Part shown: in pieces, positions 6,751 to 12,233 of the stretch
How the letters are laid out: every line of letters begins with the position of its first letter
How positions within the stretch are numbered: position 1 is the first letter of the stretch
Source of the DNA: an uncultured Bacilli bacterium
GTDB lineage: Bacteria; Bacillota_I; Bacilli_A; RF39; UBA660
Assembly: GCA_947629395.1 (NCBI GenBank)
Contig: CANRDQ010000038.1
Span: forward strand, 1 to 12,233
Direction: 5' to 3'
Length of the DNA: 12,233 bases
Translations under genes and position numbers: made by a program
The notes under the pieces: generated by a model
Told to the model about the DNA's origin: nothing
Databases searched by the model: none
The model's input: the letters and a program-made list of their open reading frames with translations, nothing else

Positions 6751-7878
6751 ATGGATAATAAGGTAGATTTAAATAGTATTTTTAATGGTAACTTAACTTT
6801 AGATGATATTAAGCAGTTAATGGGACAGTTAGAGGATGAACAAGTAAGATTACAAGAAGAAGAAAGAAAAAAACAAGAAGCAAGACTTGAAAGTGCAAAA
6901 AAAGAAGCCATTAATAAAAAAGGAGAAGCTGAAAAAGCTCAAATAGAAGTAGAACAAAAGAAAACTTTAACTGCGAATCTTAAACAAACTAGTGAAACTA
7001 TTGAAGAAGAATTAAAATCTGCGAAAAAAGCTGAAATAGAAGCAGCTGAAGCTGTAAGAAAAGCTAAAGAAGAACTAGCTAAACGTGAAGCTGAACTAGA
7101 TGTAGCATCTAAAAAGTTATTTGATGTTAAAACTAGTTTACAAGTAACTAAACAAAATATTAGTAAAGCTGAAGCAGAAGAAACTAAAGCTCGTGAAGTT
7201 GCCAGTCAAAAAGAAGAAGAAGCTAATAAAGCTCAAATTAAAGTTCAAAAACTTGAATCAGAATTATCTGGTAAAATAAATGTTCAAGTACCATATAAAA
7301 GTAATGGAACTACTAGAACTGCCAAAATAGATCAAGATAAATTAGAAGAAAAACTTGGGGCAGCAGGAATAGATGTTTCATCTCTTATTAAAGATGGAGC
7401 TTTAGATGCAGGTAGTGATGAATTAAAAGATAATAAAAGTTTAATTTTAGAAGCTGAAAGAGAAACTAGAAAAGATGATAAAGCAAAAGCTAAAGAAGCT
7501 AAAAAAGCTGAAAATATAAATGCTTTAAATTCTAAATATGTAGAATTACAAGCTCGTGAATTTGATTTAGAAGACCAAATTAAGAGTGCAACTCCAACAC
7601 CACATACTTATTATTCTGTAGGACATAAAGTTACAGTTGATACTTATGATGATGAATATTATCAAAATAAAGAAGACCTAAATAAAGTAAGAAAACAAAT
7701 GAAAAGAACTGAAAAGATGTTAGAAAGAATGAATAGTGATAATGTTAAAGTTAATGGTGGAAATATAGTTGGAAAAATCAAAGATTTTGGAATGAAGTTA
7801 TATGATAACTTTATGAATAAAGTTCGTGGTATTGGTGAAAAAATAGCTGATACTTTCTCAACAGGACGTTCTAGATAA
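6751..7878 (+). CDS. Uncharacterised cytoplasmic coiled-coil protein
   Basis: Not recognised as any named family. With the 6751 start it has 375 residues (378 from ATG 6742). There is no signal peptide and no membrane helix. Residues about 18-172 are a long Lys/Glu/Ala/Gln-rich heptad-like coiled coil. Residues 173-230 form a less charged linker containing NVQVPYKSNGTTRTAKI. A second highly charged helix follows to about 280. At 281 starts TPTPHTYYSVGHKVTVDTYD, a Tyr/Thr-rich break that looks like a small beta element, then another helix. The end from about 337 (GGNIVGKIKDFGMKLYDNFM and onward) could be an amphipathic helix that touches membrane or partner. It could be a cytoskeletal, scaffold or cell-shape protein; nothing in the sequence proves this. 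It is coupled to the DUF1292 gene and followed by a terminator. Confidence 0.85.
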   Translation: MDNKVDLNSIFNGNLTLDDIKQLMGQLEDEQVRLQEEERKKQEARLESAKKEAINKKGEAEKAQIEVEQKKTLTANLKQTSETIEEELKSAKKAEIEAAEAVRKAKEELAKREAELDVASKKLFDVKTSLQVTKQNISKAEAEETKAREVASQKEEEANKAQIKVQKLESELSGKINVQVPYKSNGTTRTAKIDQDKLEEKLGAAGIDVSSLIKDGALDAGSDELKDNKSLILEAERETRKDDKAKAKEAKKAENINALNSKYVELQAREFDLEDQIKSATPTPHTYYSVGHKVTVDTYDDEYYQNKEDLNKVRKQMKRTEKMLERMNSDNVKVNGGNIVGKIKDFGMKLYDNFMNKVRGIGEKIADTFSTGRSR

Positions 7879-7881
7879 AAT

Positions 7882-7909
7882 AGAGGAAAGGTAATTCTTT
7901 CCTTTTTTT
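7882..7909 (+). terminator. Rho-independent terminator after the coiled-coil gene
   Basis: GGAAAG (7885-7890) pairs with CTTTCC (7897-7902) around a 6-base loop, extended by A-T and G-U pairs to 7882/7905, and is followed by seven T (7903-7909). It begins four bases after the stop codon. Confidence 0.9.
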
Positions 7910-7936
7910 GATTAAAAGATAATAACGTGTTATAAT
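7908..7936 (+). promoter_or_regulatory. Promoter for the CYTH-rdgB pair
   Basis: TTGATT (7908-7913), 17 bases, then TATAAT (7931-7936) with a preceding TGT (extended -10). The -35 begins in the T-tract of the upstream terminator. AAGGAG precedes ATG 7962. Confidence 0.8.
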
Positions 7937-7961
7937 TTATTTTACTTATAAGGAGATTATC

Positions 7962-8447
7962 ATGAAAGAAATAGAAAAGAAATATTTAGTTAAAGATATT
8001 AACTTAGATAATTATGATTATATTGATATTAAACAAGCTTATTTAAATGCTAGTCCTGATCCTATTATTAGAATTAGAAAATATAATGATGAATATTTTT
8101 TAACTTATAAAAGAAAAATAAAAACTAAAGAACTGGTTAATGTAGCCGATGAATATGAACTACCTATTAATGAAGAAATATTTAATAAATTAAAAGAAAA
8201 AATAGAAGGTAATATTATTAGTAAAAGACGTTATCTTATTAAATTAGATGATGATTTAACGGCGGAACTTGATGTTTATGAAGGATATTTAAAAGGTTTA
8301 AAAACAGTAGAAGTAGAATTTAAAACAGAAGAAGATTATCTTAAGTTTAAGAAGCCTGATTGGTTTTTAGATGATGTAACTAGAAATAAGAAATATATAA
8401 ATGCTTCTTTAGCCATGATAAATAATTTAGAGGAATTGGAGGAATAA
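7962..8447 (+). CDS. CYTH domain protein, probable triphosphate tunnel phosphatase
   Basis: A 161-residue single-domain CYTH protein. Members with this layout hydrolyse inorganic triphosphate or nucleoside triphosphates with a divalent metal inside a beta tunnel; a few make cAMP or act on thiamine triphosphate. The diagnostic ExExK is present at residues 3-7 (EIEKK). Further tunnel residues appear in RIRKYNDEYFLTYKRK, in ELDVYEG and in VEVEF, all in the expected order. Length matches bacterial stand-alone enzymes. The stop is one base before rdgB. Substrate is not predictable from sequence alone, but pairing with another nucleotide/pyrophosphate hydrolase favours phosphohydrolase over cyclase activity. 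Confidence 0.88.
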   Translation: MKEIEKKYLVKDINLDNYDYIDIKQAYLNASPDPIIRIRKYNDEYFLTYKRKIKTKELVNVADEYELPINEEIFNKLKEKIEGNIISKRRYLIKLDDDLTAELDVYEGYLKGLKTVEVEFKTEEDYLKFKKPDWFLDDVTRNKKYINASLAMINNLEELEE

Positions 8448-8448
8448 T

Positions 8449-9045
8449 ATGAAAAAGATAATAATTGCTAGTTCTAATAAAGGAAAAATAAAAGAGTTTA
8501 AAGAGTTATTTAAAGATTATGAAATTTTATCTTTAAAAGAAGCCGAAGAACTATTAAATAAAAAATTAGTTGTTACCGAAGAACAAGAAACATTTAGAGG
8601 TAATGCTTTAGAAAAAGTAAGAGGACTATTTAAACAAGTTGGAGATGAATTCATTTGTGTAGCGGATGACTCTGGTATTATGATTGATGCTTTAGATGGT
8701 TTTCCAGGAGTACATACAGCTAGATGGATGGATGCTGATGACCATACTAAAAACTTATGTCTTTTAGAGAAAATGAAAGATGTAAAAAAAGAAGATAGAT
8801 CTTGTCATTACACAACAGTAATCGCTTTAAAAAGTAAAGATATAGAAAAAACTTTTGAAAACACTTGTGATGGTATTGTTAGTTTTGAAGTAAGGGGTCA
8901 AAATGGTTTTGGTTTTGATGAAATCTTTGAAATGGCTAATGGTCTTACTTTAGCGGAATATGAACCAGAAGAAAAATATAAAATCAGTCCTCGAAAATTA
9001 GATTTAGATGAAATGAATGAATATTTAAAAAATAATTCTTTATAA
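8449..9045 (+). CDS. rdgB: RdgB/HAM1 family XTP/dITP diphosphatase, with altered active-site positions
   Basis: Family members remove deaminated purine nucleotides (dITP, XTP) by releasing pyrophosphate, keeping them out of DNA and RNA. Length (198 residues) and order fit: SSNKGK at 8-13, the metal-binding DDSG at 73-76, FPGVHTAR around 84-91, and GFGFDEIF. Two usual signatures differ. The TFxENA motif is TFRGNA (residues 48-53), so the Glu normally implicated in metal binding is Gly51. The SHR base-recognition motif is SPR, with Pro181 in place of His. The Lys in EEKYKIS is kept. GGAGG at 8438-8442, six bases before ATG 8449, supports the start. Family membership is sure; activity and specificity are less so. 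A strong terminator follows. Confidence 0.9.
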   Translation: MKKIIIASSNKGKIKEFKELFKDYEILSLKEAEELLNKKLVVTEEQETFRGNALEKVRGLFKQVGDEFICVADDSGIMIDALDGFPGVHTARWMDADDHTKNLCLLEKMKDVKKEDRSCHYTTVIALKSKDIEKTFENTCDGIVSFEVRGQNGFGFDEIFEMANGLTLAEYEPEEKYKISPRKLDLDEMNEYLKNNSL

Positions 9046-9048
9046 TTT

Positions 9049-9078
9049 AAATAGTTCTCTTGGTAGAACTATTTTTTT
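9049..9078 (+). terminator. Rho-independent terminator after rdgB
   Basis: AATAGTTCT (9050-9058) pairs perfectly with AGAACTATT (9065-9073) around the loop CTTGGT, plus A9049-T9074, with a T-run to 9078. It starts three bases after the rdgB stop. Confidence 0.9.
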
Positions 9079-9092
9079 CTTGGATTTTATTG

Positions 9093-9098
9093 TATAAT
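9093..9098 (+). promoter_or_regulatory. -10 element for uvrC
   Basis: A perfect TATAAT lies 33 bases before ATG 9132. No good -35 is seen at standard spacing (9070-9075 is TATTTT, inside the terminator arm). The ribosome-binding site AAGGAGGG at 9119-9126 is strong. Confidence 0.6.
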
Positions 9099-9131
9099 AA
9101 AGAAAGTTAGAGATAAAAAAGGAGGGATACT

Positions 9132-10895
9132 ATGAAAGATTTTAAAGAAAAGTTGTCTTTAGTACCAACAAAACCTGGTAGTTATCAAATGAAAAATAAA
9201 GATGGTGTTATTATATATGTTGGTAAAGCTAAAAACTTAAAAAATAGACTTAAAAGTTATTTTACAGGAACAGTTACTGGTAAAACTAGAATGTTAGTTG
9301 AAGATATAGATGATTTTGAATATATTGTTACCTCATCAGAACTTGAGTCTTTAATATTAGAAATAACTTTAATTAAGAAATATAATCCTAAATATAATAT
9401 TTTACTTAAAGATGATAAAAGTTATCCCTATATAGAACTTACTAATGAAAAGTATCCTAAACTTAAAGTTGTTCGTAATGTAAAAAGGAAAAAGAATAAA
9501 ACCCATTTATATGGACCTTATCCCAATGTTTATGCGGCCCGTAGTACAGTTAATATGTTAAATAGACTTTATCCTTTAAGAAAGTGTGAAACTTTAGGAA
9601 AAGATTTATGTCTTTATTATCATATTCATGAATGTTTAGGTTATTGTAAAAAAGAAATACCTGAAAGTAAAATAAAAAGTATGACTAAAGAGATAACATC
9701 TTTCTTAAAGGGAGATAGTGATATAGTTGTCAAGAAATTAGAAGAAGAAATGAAAAAAGCTAGTGAAGCTTTAAATTATGAAAAAGCTTTAGAACTAAAG
9801 AAAATGTTAGAGAATATTTCTATAACTTTAAAGAAACAAAAAATAGATTTAAATAAAGGTTATAACTTTGATTTAGTACATTACTATAATGATCATAATT
9901 ATTTATCTATTCAGATTTTCTTTATTAGAGATGGTTTATTATTTGGAAGACACTCTGATATTATTCAAACATTAGGAGAACCTAGTGAAAATGTTTTAGA
10001 ATATATAATTAAATTCTATGATAAACATGGTATGAAACCTAATGAATTACTTATTCCTAAAGATATAGATCAAGAATTATTAAGTGAATATTTTAATATA
10101 AAAGTTCATACCCCTATTAGAGGTAAATTAAAAAAACTTTTAGATTTAGCTAGAGAGAACGCTAAAGAAAAATTAGATTTAGAAGAAGCTACTGTTAAAA
10201 AGAATGATGAAGAAAGAATGAAAGCGGTAGAAGAATTAAAGAACTTATTAAATATTCCTAGTGCTTCTCGTATAGAATCTTTTGATAATTCCCATCTTTT
10301 TGGAACTTTCTATGTTGGGGGAATGGTTGTTTATGAAGATTTCTTACCATTAAAAGATGAATATCGTAAATTTAAAATTACGACTTCAGTTAAAGATGAT
10401 TTATCAGCCATGAAAGAAGTAGTATATAGAAGATACTTTAAAGTCTTAATGGAAGATCTTCAAAAACCAGATTTAATAGTACTAGATGGTGGTAAAACAC
10501 AGATACAAGTAGTAAAAGAAATAATTCATGATTTACATTTAAATATACCTATTGTTGGTTTAGTAAAAGATGATAAACATAGAACTAGTCATTTAATGAA
10601 TGAAAACTTTGAAGTATTAGAGATTAATAAAACTAGTAATTTATTCTTATTTTTAACTAGAATTCAGGATGAAGTACACCGTTATGCGATTACTTATCAT
10701 CGAAATTTAAAGAGTAAAGGAAGTCTTTCTTCACTTTTAGAATTGGCACCAGGAATAGGTGAGAAAAGAAGAAAAGAATTACTTAAAACTTTTGGTTCAC
10801 TTAAGAAATTAAAAGAAGCTAGTGTTAGTGATTTACAAAAAGTTTTAGATGAAAAAACAGCTCAAAATTTATATGAATATTTAAAAGAAATTTAA
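9132..10895 (+). CDS. uvrC: Excinuclease ABC subunit C
   Basis: The dual-incision nuclease of nucleotide excision repair, acting with UvrA and UvrB. Full length at 587 residues. Order: N-terminal GIY-YIG domain (PGSYQMK...IYVGKAKNLKNRL in residues about 15-45, and SELESLILEITLIKK with the catalytic Glu), then the usual LLKDDKSYPYI; a Cys-containing stretch LRKCETLGKDLCLYYHIHEC; a UVR motif around 200-230 (EEEMKKASEALNYEKALELK) that contacts UvrB; an RNase H-like 5'-nuclease domain with Asp385 and His388 in ESFDNSH and Asp452 in LDGGK; and C-terminal helix-hairpin-helix repeats (APGIGEKRRKELL onward). The first GIY motif reads GSY, a mild variation. AAGGAGGG five bases before ATG 9132 fixes the start. 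Confidence 0.98.
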   Translation: MKDFKEKLSLVPTKPGSYQMKNKDGVIIYVGKAKNLKNRLKSYFTGTVTGKTRMLVEDIDDFEYIVTSSELESLILEITLIKKYNPKYNILLKDDKSYPYIELTNEKYPKLKVVRNVKRKKNKTHLYGPYPNVYAARSTVNMLNRLYPLRKCETLGKDLCLYYHIHECLGYCKKEIPESKIKSMTKEITSFLKGDSDIVVKKLEEEMKKASEALNYEKALELKKMLENISITLKKQKIDLNKGYNFDLVHYYNDHNYLSIQIFFIRDGLLFGRHSDIIQTLGEPSENVLEYIIKFYDKHGMKPNELLIPKDIDQELLSEYFNIKVHTPIRGKLKKLLDLARENAKEKLDLEEATVKKNDEERMKAVEELKNLLNIPSASRIESFDNSHLFGTFYVGGMVVYEDFLPLKDEYRKFKITTSVKDDLSAMKEVVYRRYFKVLMEDLQKPDLIVLDGGKTQIQVVKEIIHDLHLNIPIVGLVKDDKHRTSHLMNENFEVLEINKTSNLFLFLTRIQDEVHRYAITYHRNLKSKGSLSSLLELAPGIGEKRRKELLKTFGSLKKLKEASVSDLQKVLDEKTAQNLYEYLKEI

Positions 10896-10908
10896 ATTGT
10901 GTTAAGAT
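10880..10908 (+). promoter_or_regulatory. Possible promoter for the pilin-like gene, inside the end of uvrC
   Basis: TTTAAA (10880-10885), 17 bases, then TAAGAT (10903-10908) preceded by TGT as an extended -10. Only 32 bases separate uvrC from the next ATG and no terminator is seen, so read-through from uvrC is equally likely. Confidence 0.45.
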
Positions 10909-10927
10909 AAATAGGGAAGGTGATACT

Positions 10928-11347
10928 ATGAATAAAAAAGGATTTACACTTATTGAATTAATTGCGGTTATGACAATTATAGGAATATTAAGTACCATAG
11001 CGGGAGTGTCTGTATCTAGATATTTAAGCCAGGCAAAAGACCAAACTTATGATACTTATATGTCTACTATTTATGATGCTTCAGTAATGTATTTACAAAA
11101 ATATACTATTTTTAAACCTAAGGCCGGAAAGACTCTTGAATTAACAGTAAAAAATTTAGTAGATGAACATTTTATAGATGTTCTTACTGATCCAAATAAT
11201 AAAAATGAAAATTGTAACTATGATGAAAGTACAATAAAGATTACTAACTTAACACCAGCTGGAACTATTAAAGCTAATGATAAATTAAAGTATGAAATAC
11301 ATTTAGTATGTGGTGAAAAAGAACTTGATAAAACTATAAATGAATGA
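10928..11347 (+). CDS. Type IV pilin-like / pseudopilin protein with prepilin cleavage site
   Basis: A 139-residue class III signal protein. It starts MNKKG followed by FTLIELIAVMTIIGILSTIA: prepilin peptidase would cut after Gly5, the new N-terminus is Phe, and Glu is at +5 as required. The hydrophobic helix runs to about residue 30 and leads into a soluble domain with two cysteines (Cys96, Cys128) that could form a disulfide. It resembles ComGC-like pseudopilins or type II secretion/type IV pilus minor pilins, but no pilus ATPase, platform protein or prepilin peptidase is nearby. GGGAAGGTG before ATG 10928 supports the start. It ends TGA immediately followed by TAA, the only TGA stop in the window. 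It lies between uvrC and mutL and may be cotranscribed with them. Confidence 0.85.
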   Translation: MNKKGFTLIELIAVMTIIGILSTIAGVSVSRYLSQAKDQTYDTYMSTIYDASVMYLQKYTIFKPKAGKTLELTVKNLVDEHFIDVLTDPNNKNENCNYDESTIKITNLTPAGTIKANDKLKYEIHLVCGEKELDKTINE

Positions 11348-11370
11348 TAAATAGGAAGTAGAGGTGCAGT

Positions 11371-12233
11371 ATGAGTAAAATAAAAGTTATGGATGACATC
11401 CTTGCGAACAAGATTGCTGCAGGAGAAGTAGTTGAAAAAACTATGAATGTTGTTAAGGAATTAGTAGAAAACGCTATTGATGCCGAAGCAACTTCTATAG
11501 AAATAAAATTACTAGATTCAGGTGTTAAACAAATAGAAGTAACTGATAATGGTATTGGAATGGATAGAGAAGATGCCCAAAATGCTTTTTTAAGACACGC
11601 CACTAGTAAACTAAAATCTTTAGATGATTTATTTAATATAGATACTTTAGGTTTCAGAGGAGAGGCTTTACCTTCTATCGCCTCAGTTTCTAATGTAACC
11701 TTAAAAACAACTAATGGTGAAGTAGGAACTTTAATTCATTTAGAAGGTGGAGTTATAAAAGATGTAGAGTCTACAGATTTAGCTAAAGGAACAACTATAA
11801 CAGTTTCTGATCTTTTCTATAATACACCAGTAAGACTAAAATATTTAAAGAATTTATATGTTGAACTAGCTAATATAACTGATTATGTTAATAAGATGGC
11901 TTTAGCTAATCCTAGTATTAAATTTACTTTGATAAATAATGATAAAGTTTTACTTGCTACTTCAGGAGATGGAAATTTATTAAAAGTAATTTATGCTATA
12001 TACGGTGGAGAAGTTGCCAAAAAAATGATTGAAGTAAATGAAGAAAATGATGATTACTTTATAAGTGGTTATATATCTTATCCTGAAGTAGCTAGAACAT
12101 CTCGTAACTCTATGATTACTTTTGTTAATGGACGTTTAATTAGAAATAATATTTTAAATAGAAAAATTATTGAAGCATATAATTACGGATTTATGGATCG
12201 TTTTGTTACTTTAGTTCAATTTGATAATTTTAT
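11371..12233 (+). CDS. mutL: DNA mismatch repair protein MutL (3' end beyond the window)
   Basis: GHKL-type ATPase that links mismatch recognition by MutS to downstream strand removal. About 287 codons are present and the frame is open at the window end. Motifs: MSKIKVMDDILANKIAAGEVV at the start, ATP/Mg motif I with Glu30 and Asn34 (KELVENAID), motif II with Asp59 (DNGIGM), motif III GFRGEALPSIASVS at 94-106, then KGTTITVSDLFYNTPVRLKY, and the second domain with FVNGRLIRN. The segment after GEVV reads EKTMN where ERPAS is common in other bacteria; the catalytic residues are unaffected. GAGGTG at 11361-11366, five bases before ATG 11371, supports the start. It follows the pilin-like gene by 23 bases. 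No mutS is directly upstream, unlike the Bacillus mutSL arrangement. Confidence 0.97.
   Translation, partial: MSKIKVMDDILANKIAAGEVVEKTMNVVKELVENAIDAEATSIEIKLLDSGVKQIEVTDNGIGMDREDAQNAFLRHATSKLKSLDDLFNIDTLGFRGEALPSIASVSNVTLKTTNGEVGTLIHLEGGVIKDVESTDLAKGTTITVSDLFYNTPVRLKYLKNLYVELANITDYVNKMALANPSIKFTLINNDKVLLATSGDGNLLKVIYAIYGGEVAKKMIEVNEENDDYFISGYISYPEVARTSRNSMITFVNGRLIRNNILNRKIIEAYNYGFMDRFVTLVQFDNF

Noticed and set aside
6751..7878. Phage tail tape-measure or TolA-like identity for the coiled-coil protein
   Set aside because: Charge-rich Lys/Glu/Ala coiled coils give false resemblance to many families; there are no phage genes nearby, no membrane anchor and no TolA C-terminal domain.
11334..11603. 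Minus-strand open frame of 89 codons
   Set aside because: It is antisense to the well-supported 5' part of mutL, whose ATPase motifs are intact on the plus strand.
1..12233. Genetic code 4 (TGA = Trp)
   Set aside because: All nine or so Trp codons seen are TGG and no gene contains an in-frame TGA, which is not expected for an AT-rich code-4 genome.
1..12233. CRISPR arrays, insertion sequences, tRNA or rRNA genes, prophage or toxin-antitoxin pairs
   Set aside because: No spaced repeat array, transposase, cloverleaf-forming gap or phage/toxin motif was seen; gaps between genes are all 161 bases or shorter.

Overview
The window is a gene-dense, very AT-rich stretch of a low-GC Gram-positive chromosome (Bacillota, most likely class Bacilli). 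All thirteen genes lie on the plus strand, and both ends cut through a gene. The best taxonomic clue is the order tkt - sirA-like - yneF, which matches the Bacillus subtilis order tkt-yneE(sirA)-yneF. Extreme AT bias, short intergenic gaps, strong Shine-Dalgarno sites and extended -10 promoters fit an uncultured, reduced-genome gut or host-associated Bacilli lineage; that last placement is inference. Trp is read as TGG throughout and no gene contains an in-frame TGA, so the standard bacterial code applies.

Region 1 (1-3530) reads as one operon: the C-terminal part of a family II inorganic pyrophosphatase with DRTGG and CBS regulatory domains, a DUF368 (PopT-type) polyprenyl-phosphate transporter, the undecaprenyl-diphosphatase UppP, and a PF06541 multi-pass membrane protein. 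The DUF368 and UppP genes are separated by one base and share a coupled ribosome-binding site. Together they can complete recycling of the cell-wall lipid carrier: UppP makes undecaprenyl phosphate on the outer face and PopT-type proteins return it inward.

Region 2 (3541-6410) has its own promoter and carries transketolase, a SirA-like protein and YneF. A 10-bp inverted repeat encloses the sirA start site, and the block ends in two successive hairpin/T-tract terminators built on a 21-bp direct repeat.

Region 3 (6396-7909) is a two-gene unit: a DUF1292 protein and an unrecognised 375-residue coiled-coil protein, coupled at a junction almost identical to the DUF368/UppP junction and closed by a clear terminator.

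Region 4 (7908-9078) is a second coupled pair: a CYTH triphosphate tunnel enzyme and an RdgB/HAM1 nucleotide diphosphatase with changes at two normally conserved active-site positions. Region 5 (9093-12233) holds uvrC, a lone type IV pilin-like gene with its own possible promoter, and the 5' part of mutL.

Most of the content is housekeeping: lipid-carrier recycling, pentose phosphate pathway, nucleotide sanitation, DNA repair. There is no mobile element, CRISPR array, tRNA or rRNA, and no obviously new defence or biosynthetic system. The most worthwhile leads are the PopT-UppP coupling with an unknown third membrane protein, the sirA hairpin, the double terminator/promoter overlap at 6323-6424, the orphan coiled-coil protein, and the altered RdgB.
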